A stretch of 5,261 bases of DNA from Methylophilaceae bacterium UBA7525 (GTDB lineage Bacteria > Pseudomonadota > Gammaproteobacteria > Burkholderiales > Methylophilaceae), in contig DLMX01000087.1 in assembly GCA_002479405.1 (NCBI GenBank), positions 1 through 5,261 on the forward strand, written 5' to 3'. Positions 1 to 5,261 of the stretch are shown piece after piece. The notes under the pieces are model-generated. The model was not told the DNA's origin, did not search any database, and saw nothing but the letters and a program-made list of their open reading frames with translations. How positions within the stretch are numbered: position 1 is the stretch's first letter; the number at the start of each line of letters is the position of its first letter. The translations under genes and the position numbers were made by a program.

Positions 1-515
1 CCGAACTTGTTGTTCTTGAGGCCGGTGGAAATGTAGGGGTGGGTCTTGGCATCCACATTCGGATTCACACGCAGCGAGACCGGCGCACGCTTGCCCATTT
101 CACCGGCGATCTGGTTCAGGCGATCCAGTTCCGCAGCAGATTCGACATTGAAACAGAAGATACCCGCATTCAGTGCGGCGCGCAGTTCGTCCCCCGTTTT
201 GCCTACTCCGGAAAATACCACCTTGGCCGGGTCGCCGCCAGCCGCCAGTACGCGTGCCAGTTCGCCTCCGGAGACGATGTCAAAGCCTGCGCCCATACGG
301 GCGAACAGGTTGAGGATGGCGAGGCTGGGGTTAGCCTTGACGGCAAAACATACCAGATAGTCACTGCCCGCAAAGCCGGCCTTGAATCGTGCGAATGCGG
401 TTTCCAGTGCCTGCCGCGAATAGACGTAGCAGGGCGTGCCATACGTACTGGCGATATCGGTCAATGCGACATTTTCGGCATGCAGCACGCCGTTCTTGCT
501 GTGGAATGGGTTCAC
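1..515 (-). CDS. lysA: Diaminopimelate decarboxylase, N-terminal part (cut by window edge)
   Basis: This cytoplasmic PLP enzyme decarboxylates meso-diaminopimelate to L-lysine, the last step of the DAP pathway. The visible 171 residues of about 415 cover the N-terminal strand and much of the alanine-racemase-like barrel. Landmarks are NGVLHAENVALTDIA (8-22), GTPCYVYS (26-33), the PLP-binding lysine K60 in CFAVKANPS (56-64), GFDIVSGGEL (77-86), FSGVGKT (101-107), FNVES (122-126) and LRVNPNVDAKTHPYISTG (148-165). The start is GTG at 515-513: an in-frame TAA (542-540, which is also the lptM stop) leaves little room upstream, and the reading from GTG gives the usual family N-terminus. No clear Shine-Dalgarno sequence precedes it, so translation may be coupled to lptM, 24 bp upstream. 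The C-terminal domain lies outside the window. Confidence 0.97.
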   Translation of the reverse strand, partial: MNPFHSKNGVLHAENVALTDIASTYGTPCYVYSRQALETAFARFKAGFAGSDYLVCFAVKANPSLAILNLFARMGAGFDIVSGGELARVLAAGGDPAKVVFSGVGKTGDELRAALNAGIFCFNVESAAELDRLNQIAGEMGKRAPVSLRVNPNVDAKTHPYISTGLKNNKF

Positions 516-539
516 GTGTTTTGTCGTTTCGTGTTCGGT

Positions 540-689
540 TTAAAGCGGCTCAGCCATTTCCTGCTCCGGCGCAGCCGGTCTCGGTTGGGCATCTTGTGGA
601 TACTGCCGTTCCGGAATATAGAGCGGGCCTTTGGTACCGCACGCGGTCACCAGCAGACACAGCAGAATTGAAAGGCAGAGATGTCTCAT
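540..689 (-). CDS. lptM: LptM (YifL/LppL)-family small outer-membrane lipoprotein
   Basis: A 49-residue lipoprotein precursor. It has a short signal (MRHLCLSILLCLL), a lipobox VTAC with the lipidated cysteine at position 17, then the family signature CGTKGPLYIPE (17-27) and a proline-, glutamine- and glutamate-rich tail. In E. coli, LptM assists assembly of the LPS transporter LptD/LptE at the outer membrane. That role is assigned here by family. The ATG at 689-687 is chosen because it puts the charged-hydrophobic-lipobox signal at the N-terminus and has AAGGA (plus-strand positions 700-704) 10 bases upstream. The open frame continues upstream to 857, but that extension would place a long non-signal segment before the lipobox. 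It is probably co-transcribed with lysA. Its length and motif are normal for the family. Confidence 0.9.
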   Translation of the reverse strand: MRHLCLSILLCLLVTACGTKGPLYIPERQYPQDAQPRPAAPEQEMAEPL

Positions 690-744
690 CGCGTCATTGT
701 CCTTAAAACTGGATACTAACATAAACCTGTGTTCCGGCAGGTGG

Positions 745-777
745 CGGGAACCGGATGACCGTTCATCCGCCATCCCG
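745..777. repeat. Imperfect inverted repeat in the divergent lptM/pilE intergenic region
   Basis: The inner arms CGGATGA (752-758) and TCATCCG (763-769) pair over 7 bp around a 4-base loop. The outer arms CGGGA (745-749) and TCCCG (773-777) add 5 bp beyond a 2/3-base internal bulge, giving 12 pairs. A direct repeat GAACCGG occurs at 748-754 and again at 777-783. No T-run follows on either strand, so this is not a canonical terminator. It could be an operator for a dimeric regulator, or a hairpin in the 5' leader of the lptM-lysA transcript. No function is shown. Confidence 0.45.
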
Positions 778-797
778 AACCGGTTGTCAGCTACGGG

Positions 798-813
798 TGG
801 ATTTGATGAAGCT
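798..813 (+). promoter_or_regulatory. Possible sigma-54-type -24/-12 promoter for the pilin operon (weak)
   Basis: TGG at 798-800 and GC at 811-812 keep the invariant GG-N10-GC spacing of sigma-54 promoters, followed by a T as preferred. The rest (ATTTGATGAA in place of CACG-N4-TT) matches poorly. A transcript would begin near 824, giving a leader of about 28 bases containing the AAGGGG at 840-845, which fits the chosen pilE start. The geometry is the main support, and the match may be chance. No convincing sigma-70 pair was found for this direction. Confidence 0.2.
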
Positions 814-822
814 TTTATAGCA
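814..822 (-). promoter_or_regulatory. Possible extended -10 element for lptM-lysA (weak)
   Basis: Read on the minus strand this is TGCTATAAA, an extended -10 (TGn followed by TATAAA, one mismatch to TATAAT). No good -35 lies at 16-18 bases. Initiation near 807 would give lptM a leader of about 118 bases carrying the 745-777 hairpin. The site abuts the candidate pilin promoter on the other strand. A nearer but poorer -10-like stretch lies around 710-722. Confidence 0.22.
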
Positions 823-839
823 GTATGGCTTGCGTGTAT

Positions 840-845
840 AAGGGG
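840..845 (+). promoter_or_regulatory. Ribosome binding site deciding the pilE start
   Basis: AAGGGG lies 6 bases before the ATG at 852 and directly abuts the ATG at 846. This favours 852 over the two in-frame upstream ATGs (825 and 846). The 852 start leaves a compact basic 7-residue prepilin leader. Confidence 0.7.
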
Positions 846-851
846 ATGAAA

Positions 852-1244
852 ATGCAAAAATTATCCAAGGGATTCACTTTGATTGAGCTGATGATTGTTG
901 TTGTAATCATTGGCATACTTGCTTCGATTGCATATCCGAGCTACACGCAGTACATCATTCGCTCAAGTCGCGTAGCCGCCCAATCGGCGATGATGGATAT
1001 CGCCAATCGTCAACAACAGTTTCTCATGGCTGACCGTCAATATGCCGATAAAGCCACGTTGGAGGCAAGCGGTTATGTTCTGCCGGATGAGGTGAGCGCA
1101 AAGTATGATTTCGATATTGAAATAGACAATGAAGCATCCCCCCCTAATTTCACCATTACCTTTTCGCCTACTGGTTCGCAGGCCGTTGATGGCGATCTGG
1201 CGCTCGATAGTAGCGGTGTTAAAACCCCTGCGGACAAGTGGTAA
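852..1244 (+). CDS. pilE: PilE-like type IV minor pilin, cysteine-free
   Basis: A 130-residue type IV prepilin. The leader MQKLSKG is cut by PilD before F8 and carries the class III motif G|FTLIE, with the conserved mature Glu5 at E12. The hydrophobic alpha1 segment runs FTLIELMIVVVIIGILASIAYPSY (8-31) into a helical region with ANRQQQF (51-57). The C-terminal part, NFTITFSPTGSQ...DGDLALDSSGVKTPADKW, follows the PilE/ComP pattern, but both cysteines that usually bracket this D-region are absent and there is no cysteine in the protein. By family it is an inner-membrane subunit inserted into the pilus. It is the first gene of the operon, and its stop overlaps the pilV start by one base (TAATG). 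It could equally be named a generic type IV pilin: sequence alone does not prove minor versus major, but the operon context favours minor. Confidence 0.88.
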   Translation: MQKLSKGFTLIELMIVVVIIGILASIAYPSYTQYIIRSSRVAAQSAMMDIANRQQQFLMADRQYADKATLEASGYVLPDEVSAKYDFDIEIDNEASPPNFTITFSPTGSQAVDGDLALDSSGVKTPADKW

Positions 1245-1813
1245 TGATGTTCCAGTTTGAAAATAAAAATCAGCAATCTGGCTCAACCTTGTTGGAGGTT
1301 CTGATCACTATCGTGATTTTGTCGATCGGCCTTCTGGGACTGGCAGGGCTGCAAGTGCGCTTACAGGCATCTGAGGTTGAATCCTATCAACGCGCCCAGG
1401 CTCTGGTTTTGCTCAATGACATGGCGAGCAGGATCGCCACAAATCGGAATGTTGCGGAGAGCTACGTCACTGATACTCCTCTGGGGGTGGGTATGGCTTG
1501 TCCTGGCATTGGGGCAACCCAGCAACAGCTGGATGCCGATGAATGGTGCAGTGCACTGCAGGGTGCTGCAGAATTTGCTGGAGAGAATCGGTTGGGTGCC
1601 ATGATAGGTGGTCGCGGCTGTGTCGAGAGACTCAATGATGAGGAGTATATGGTAACGGTGGCTTGGCAGGGGCTGGTGCCAATAGCGTCGCCACCAGACA
1701 GCGTAAGCTGCGGACAGGGTGAATATGATGCAGCGGGAGAAGCAGCGGGCTGTCAGAACGATCTTTGTCGCCGGGTTGTGACCACCGTTGTGCGCATCGC
1801 TGATCTGACATAG
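1244..1813 (+). CDS. pilV: Type IV pilus minor pilin PilV (GspI-like)
   Basis: A 189-residue prepilin of the PilV family. The leader ends SG (12-13), and the mature protein begins S14-TLLE with Glu5 at E18. The membrane helix LLEVLITIVILSIGLLGLAGLQ (16-37) is the typical PilV pattern. Later parts include NDMASRI (58-64), VTVAWQG (137-143) and a C-terminal CRRVVTTVVRI (175-185). Six cysteines (86, 102, 126, 156, 170, 175) suggest disulfides in the periplasm. In homologues PilV joins PilW, PilX and FimU in the tip/priming complex with PilY1. The start is taken as ATG 1244, overlapping the pilE stop by one base. GTG 1238 and ATG 1247 are alternatives that change only the leader. No good Shine-Dalgarno sequence is seen, so translational coupling with pilE is likely. 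Serine rather than phenylalanine at mature position 1 is somewhat unusual. Confidence 0.92.
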   Translation: MMFQFENKNQQSGSTLLEVLITIVILSIGLLGLAGLQVRLQASEVESYQRAQALVLLNDMASRIATNRNVAESYVTDTPLGVGMACPGIGATQQQLDADEWCSALQGAAEFAGENRLGAMIGGRGCVERLNDEEYMVTVAWQGLVPIASPPDSVSCGQGEYDAAGEAAGCQNDLCRRVVTTVVRIADLT

Positions 1814-1847
1814 CGTGCCGGGATATTGCCAGAATATATAGCGTGCC
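1810..1847 (+). repeat. 10-bp direct repeat flanking the pilV-pilW junction
   Basis: ATAGCGTGCC occurs at 1810-1819, containing the pilV stop TAG, and again at 1838-1847, ending three bases before the pilW ATG. The copies start 28 bp apart. The segment between them is AT-rich towards its end (AGAATATATA). This may be a small duplication or chance. It occupies the place where a pilW ribosome binding site would be expected. Confidence 0.6.
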
Positions 1848-1850
1848 AAA

Positions 1851-3053
1851 ATGAAGACTTCCAATCGACAGAAACTTTTCCAATCCGGCTTCAGCAGAAC
1901 TCGATCGCAGAGAGGCATGACGCTGATCGAGCTGATGGTCTCGTTAACTATTGGCCTGATCATTTCTGCGGCACTGGGTACCTTGTTCCTTAATATTTCG
2001 AGATCGAATGATGAACTCTCGAAGGTCAATTCTCAGATCGAGAACGGACGTTTTGCCATTCAGTTGCTTCAGGATGATGTCGTGCATGCCGGGTTCTGGG
2101 GTGAATTCGTTCCCGCGTTTGATGACCTCACTCTGGAAAACATCCCTGGGGATGCGCCTACCGCCATTCCTGATGTTTGTCTGGCATACGACCCGGTCGC
2201 TTGGGATGATGACCACAAGACCAACCTGCTCGGTATTCCTGTTCAGGTTTACGGTGATACGTCACCGACTGGCGCAGGTTGTGCGAATGATTATGCAGTC
2301 AACCGTCAGCCTAATACCGACCTGCTGGTCGTGCGGCATGCTGATACCTGCGTAGCCGGATTGGGGGATTGTCCGCCTTTTGCCGCCGGTGATATTTATT
2401 TTCAATCATCGCTCAGCTATTACCCCGTAAGTGGCGACTCGAATTGCCCATTGGGTTCTACCGCTGATCCTGTCCCGTATCTGCTGGATACAGTCAATCT
2501 GGATACCTTGACACGGAAAGATTGTAATACGCTCATCACGGACAAACGCAAATTCATCTCGAACATATACTTTGTCCGTGATTATGCCAACGCGGAGGGC
2601 GATAAAACCCCGACCTTGATGCTTGCACAGTTTGATCAGGGCCGTCATCAGGAAGCCATGCCGCTGATCGAGGGTATTGAGGCTTTTCGGGTGGAATTGG
2701 GCATCGACAGCCTGAGCGATACTGGTGATGCCGTTGACTACACCCAGCCCGTGATCTGGGCGGATAGCAATAATCTGAGATCGCCCACCAATCGGGGGGA
2801 TGGCGCAGCAGATGGGGCATATATCGCTTGTACGGATGCGGCGCCCTGTGCCGCAGAAGAGTTGGCCAATGTGGTTGCGGTCAAGCTTTATGTACTGGCA
2901 CGGGCGACCAGACCGACGCCTGGATACCTGGATAACAAGACCTATGCGTTGGGTTCAACGGTACTGGGTCCTTATGGGGATAATTTCAAACGCCACGTGT
3001 TCTCGACGACAGTCCGTCTGAACAATGTTTCAGGACGGAGGGAAACGCCATGA
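1851..3053 (+). CDS. pilW: Type IV pilus minor pilin PilW (GspJ-like)
   Basis: A 400-residue PilW-family prepilin. The basic 22-residue leader ends SQRG, and the mature protein starts M23-TLIE with Glu5 at E27. The alpha1 helix spans about 23-48. The family motif QIENGRFAIQLLQDD (62-76) with VHAGFWGE (78-85) follows. Further typical blocks are IEGIEAFRVELGID (273-286), LANVVAVKLYVLARA (338-352) and the C-terminal VRLNNVSGRRE (388-398). Eight cysteines (110, 144, 167, 174, 199, 225, 327, 333) fit an exported, disulfide-bonded head. In homologues PilW interacts with PilX and PilY1 at the pilus tip. The ATG at 1851 is the only start that supplies a leader, since an in-frame TAG lies 12 bases upstream. 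No Shine-Dalgarno sequence is visible before it, and 37 bp separate it from pilV. Its last bases overlap pilX by 4 bp. Confidence 0.95.
   Translation: MKTSNRQKLFQSGFSRTRSQRGMTLIELMVSLTIGLIISAALGTLFLNISRSNDELSKVNSQIENGRFAIQLLQDDVVHAGFWGEFVPAFDDLTLENIPGDAPTAIPDVCLAYDPVAWDDDHKTNLLGIPVQVYGDTSPTGAGCANDYAVNRQPNTDLLVVRHADTCVAGLGDCPPFAAGDIYFQSSLSYYPVSGDSNCPLGSTADPVPYLLDTVNLDTLTRKDCNTLITDKRKFISNIYFVRDYANAEGDKTPTLMLAQFDQGRHQEAMPLIEGIEAFRVELGIDSLSDTGDAVDYTQPVIWADSNNLRSPTNRGDGAADGAYIACTDAAPCAAEELANVVAVKLYVLARATRPTPGYLDNKTYALGSTVLGPYGDNFKRHVFSTTVRLNNVSGRRETP
3037..3042 (+). promoter_or_regulatory. Strong ribosome binding site of pilX inside the pilW 3' end
   Basis: GGAGGG lies 7 bases before the pilX ATG (3050), within the last codons of pilW. 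It is the strongest Shine-Dalgarno sequence in the operon and fixes the pilX start at the ATGA overlap. Confidence 0.75.
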
Positions 3054-3538
3054 GCCGCCCCATTTCATTTTCAAGGCAACGTGGCATTACGCTGCTGGTC
3101 GGCATGATCATGCTGGTTCTGATCACCTTGATGGTGACGACAGCTTTCATGCTGAGCAACACCAATTTGAAGTCGGTCAACAACATGCAGGCCCGCAATG
3201 AAGCGATCGCGGCGGCCAATGTTGCCATCGAGCAGGTCTTGAGTTCACCGTTTACTGATGCTCCAGCAGCTGAATCTATTGATGTGGATATCGATAACGA
3301 CGGGGATACGGATTACATGGTCGATATCGCGCCGCCTGTCTGCATTCGCGCGTCACGTGACATGTCTGCGCCGCCAAGCAGCATTACTTTGCCAGTGCTC
3401 TCGGTGGCATCTACATGGAATACGCTTTGGGATATCGAAGCCACTGTCAATGATTTACGCAGTGGTGCCAAAGTCACGGTGCGATCAGGTACGCGGGTGC
3501 TGCTGGATGAGGCGCAAAAGCAATTGGTTTGTCCTTGA
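3050..3538 (+). CDS. pilX: Type IV pilus minor pilin PilX (GspK-like)
   Basis: A 162-residue PilX-family prepilin. The leader MSRPISFSRQRG is followed by I13-TLLV and a membrane helix, ITLLVGMIMLVLITLMVTTAF (13-33). Mature position 5 is valine (V17) instead of glutamate, as is usual for PilX and GspK, which are thought to cap the assembling pilus. A helix with LKSVNNMQARNEAIAAANVAIEQVL (40-64) follows. An acidic stretch, D78-VDIDNDGDTD-88, resembles a DxDxDG calcium loop. Two cysteines, C98 and C161, could form one disulfide closing the C-terminal region. The ATGA start overlaps the pilW stop. By homology it binds PilW and PilY1 at the tip. The assignment rests on the N-terminal pattern, size and operon position, since the C-terminal half of this family is poorly conserved. 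Confidence 0.88.
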   Translation: MSRPISFSRQRGITLLVGMIMLVLITLMVTTAFMLSNTNLKSVNNMQARNEAIAAANVAIEQVLSSPFTDAPAAESIDVDIDNDGDTDYMVDIAPPVCIRASRDMSAPPSSITLPVLSVASTWNTLWDIEATVNDLRSGAKVTVRSGTRVLLDEAQKQLVCP

Positions 3539-3562
3539 GATCAAATTATATCGGAAGCAATC

Positions 3563-5261
3563 ATGAAACGACTATTTTTTAAAAGCGTACTAATCAGCCT
3601 GCTGAGTTTCACGCATCTGGCCGTGCAGGCTGAAGATATTGATTTGTTTGCCGGGGTGGCAAGTGAAACCGATTTGCCTAACGTGTTGTTCATCATCGAC
3701 AATACTGCGAACTGGAACACTGCTTTTACTACTGAAATGCAAGCACTCGCCGAGGTCTTTGCCAGTTTGCCGGTCGCAGCCGATGGCTCAGCCAGAATCC
3801 GCGCAGGCGTGATGTTCGCCAATGAAACCGGTAGTCCCAACAACAACATCTCAGGCGGCTATGTGCGTGCCGCCATGCGTCCCATGACCGCGACCAACAA
3901 GGCACTCTATGCTGAAATGATCAAGCGGTTAGATATAAATAACGATAAAGGTAACGGCGGTATCTCCAGTCTTGTCATGGCTGAGGCTTACCGTTATTTC
4001 ACTGCCGATGCTCCTCATGGCGGCAACGGCAAGGTGAAAGCGGATTATTCCGGCAACAGCGCCAGCGCTCATAATACGAGTGATGCATCCAAGGCGGCGA
4101 TGAAGGCGATCTATGATTTGGGTGACAACGCGCTGTCTTCCTTGAATGCTGATCGTTATCAGAGTCCATTGGGTTCCGGATGTCCTGACAATTTCATCAT
4201 CTTCATCAGTAATGGGCCGAGCAACGATAATAATTCGGTGCGCGATCTATCAAACACCATGTTGAAAAAAGCTGGTGGCGATGCCACACAAATCGCGCTG
4301 TCACCGAGCGGCTCAGCCGTCAATCCCAGCGACGAGTGGGCGCGATTCATGAAGTCGAGTATCGGGGTCACAACCTATACCGTCGATGTCATAACCAATA
4401 TTACAGGCCAGACAGGAGGTTGGTCGGCACTCCTGAGCAGCATGGCACAGCAAAGTGACGGCAAGTATTATCAAGTGAGTGACGCTGCCACCATCGGTGA
4501 GGAAATTCGCAAAGCGATCGATGAGATTATGTCAGAGATTCAGTCAGTCGAAAGCGTGTTCTCAGCAGTCAGTCTGCCAGTCAGTGTCAATACTCAGGGT
4601 ACCTTCCTGAATCAGGTCTACATCGGCATGTTCAAACCGGATGGCAGCTCTCTGCCGAGATGGGATGGCAACCTGAAACAGTACAAGTTGGGTTTTGATG
4701 GCGGCGTGCTCAAATTGCTGGATGCCAACAATGCCAGTGCTATCAACGCAAATACCGGTTTTATCACGGCTTGTGCCCGCAGTTTCTGGACAAGCGCTGA
4801 TGACTATTGGACTTTTGATCCCATTAAAAACTGTTTGATTGAAGGTACCGATATCTCCAATTCTCCTGACGGTAATATCGTCGAGAAAGGCGCGCAGGCT
4901 CAAAAGTTACGAAGCACGACAGATCGTAGCGTATTGACCTGCAGTTCGTCATCGTGCACCGGTCTGGCAGGTTTCAATAACACTACCGTCACCCAGGCCA
5001 TGCTGGGTGCGGATAGTCCGGCAGAGCGCGATATGCTGATCAATTGGGCCAAGGGGCTGGACCTTGCGAAGCCTGATCCGAATCCTCTTGAACTCGACGG
5101 TGACGAAAATCGCAACGGCGTGGTTCTGACAGAAATGCGGGTTTCCGCGCATGGCGATGTAGTGCATTCGCGGCCGGTGGCGATCAATTATGGTTCGGAT
5201 GAATCGCCGAATGTCGTCGTGTTCTATGGCGGTAATGATGGCATGCTGCGGGCGGTGAAGC
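3563..5261 (+). CDS. pilY1: PilY1/PilC-family type IV pilus tip adhesin, N-terminal part (cut by window edge)
   Basis: The frame stays open for 566 codons to the window edge; family members usually reach 1000 residues or more. A signal peptide ends at VQA (21-23). A von Willebrand A-like domain follows: first strand NVLFIIDNTANW (40-51), helix ISSLVMAEAYRYF (134-146), strand FIIFISNGPS (211-220) and TTYTVDVI (270-277), ending near 322. Next come VFSAVSLPVSVNTQGTFLNQVYIGMF (332-357) and LPRWDGNLKQYKL (364-376), typical of the pre-propeller region. The conserved TEMRVSAHGDVVHSRPVAINYG (523-544) and FYGGNDGMLRA (554-564) open the PilC beta-propeller. By family it sits at the pilus tip, antagonises PilT-driven retraction and mediates adhesion or surface sensing. 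The MIDAS residues look degenerate (D46-N-T48-A-N50 and N217). GGAAG at 3553-3557 is a good ribosome binding site, 24 bp after pilX. Confidence 0.95.
   Translation, partial: MKRLFFKSVLISLLSFTHLAVQAEDIDLFAGVASETDLPNVLFIIDNTANWNTAFTTEMQALAEVFASLPVAADGSARIRAGVMFANETGSPNNNISGGYVRAAMRPMTATNKALYAEMIKRLDINNDKGNGGISSLVMAEAYRYFTADAPHGGNGKVKADYSGNSASAHNTSDASKAAMKAIYDLGDNALSSLNADRYQSPLGSGCPDNFIIFISNGPSNDNNSVRDLSNTMLKKAGGDATQIALSPSGSAVNPSDEWARFMKSSIGVTTYTVDVITNITGQTGGWSALLSSMAQQSDGKYYQVSDAATIGEEIRKAIDEIMSEIQSVESVFSAVSLPVSVNTQGTFLNQVYIGMFKPDGSSLPRWDGNLKQYKLGFDGGVLKLLDANNASAINANTGFITACARSFWTSADDYWTFDPIKNCLIEGTDISNSPDGNIVEKGAQAQKLRSTTDRSVLTCSSSSCTGLAGFNNTTVTQAMLGADSPAERDMLINWAKGLDLAKPDPNPLELDGDENRNGVVLTEMRVSAHGDVVHSRPVAINYGSDESPNVVVFYGGNDGMLRAVK

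Noticed and set aside
39..671. A 210-codon plus-strand open frame over lysA and lptM
   Set aside because: It is antisense to lysA, whose translation shows clear family motifs including the PLP lysine. The plus-strand product has no recognisable pattern.
745..777. Rho-independent terminator between lptM and pilE
   Set aside because: The hairpin has no following T-run on either strand, and it lies between divergent genes where no terminator is needed.
825..851. Upstream ATG starts (825 and 846) for the PilE-like gene
   Set aside because: The AAGGGG at 840-845 is downstream of or abuts these ATGs but is well placed for ATG 852, which also gives a normal short prepilin leader.
1361..2029. A 222-codon minus-strand open frame across pilV and the start of pilW
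   Set aside because: It lies opposite two clear prepilin genes, crosses their junction, and its product shows no domain pattern or plausible start signal.
3014..3022. CCGTCTGAA, resembling the core of the Neisseria DNA uptake sequence
   Set aside because: It occurs once, lacks the leading G of the 10-mer core, and lies in the conserved T-V-R-L-N codons of pilW. A real uptake sequence would be abundant genome-wide.
1..5261. CRISPR arrays, tRNA or rRNA genes, insertion sequences, or an unknown system
   Set aside because: No spaced repeat array, tRNA cloverleaf, rRNA stretch or transposase was seen. Coding content is accounted for by lysA, lptM and the pilin operon.

Overview
The window looks like proteobacterial chromosome, most likely beta- or gamma-. 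The evidence is an LptM-type small lipoprotein next to lysA, and a complete set of PilV/PilW/PilX/PilY1-type type IV pilus genes. GC is moderate: hand counts of three 60-base lines give about 57% in lysA and about 49% in the pilin genes. The genus cannot be fixed from this sequence.

Left side, minus strand (1-689): the 5' part of lysA (diaminopimelate decarboxylase, cut by the window edge) lies 24 bp downstream of lptM, a 49-residue lipoprotein gene. lptM-lysA is a familiar pairing (lppL-lysA-dapF in Pseudomonas), so dapF may follow beyond the left edge. A 162-bp divergent intergenic region (690-851) holds an imperfect hairpin and the likely start signals for both directions.

Right side, plus strand (852-5261): a tightly packed operon encodes a PilE-like minor pilin, PilV, PilW, PilX and the first 566 residues of the adhesin/tip protein PilY1. 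Gene junctions are a 1-bp overlap, 37 bp, a 4-bp overlap and 24 bp. PilV, PilW and PilX correspond to the GspI, GspJ and GspK minor pseudopilins. With PilY1 they are expected to form the pilus tip complex that primes assembly and mediates adhesion or surface sensing. PilE-type minor pilins join the fibre.

This is a recognisable minor-pilin operon rather than an unknown system. Its notable points are variations: a cysteine-free PilE-like pilin at the front of the operon, no FimU/GspH-type pilin among the visible genes, a PilY1 whose von Willebrand A metal site looks degenerate, an acidic DxDxDG loop in PilX, and a short direct repeat at the pilV-pilW junction where no ribosome binding site is visible.
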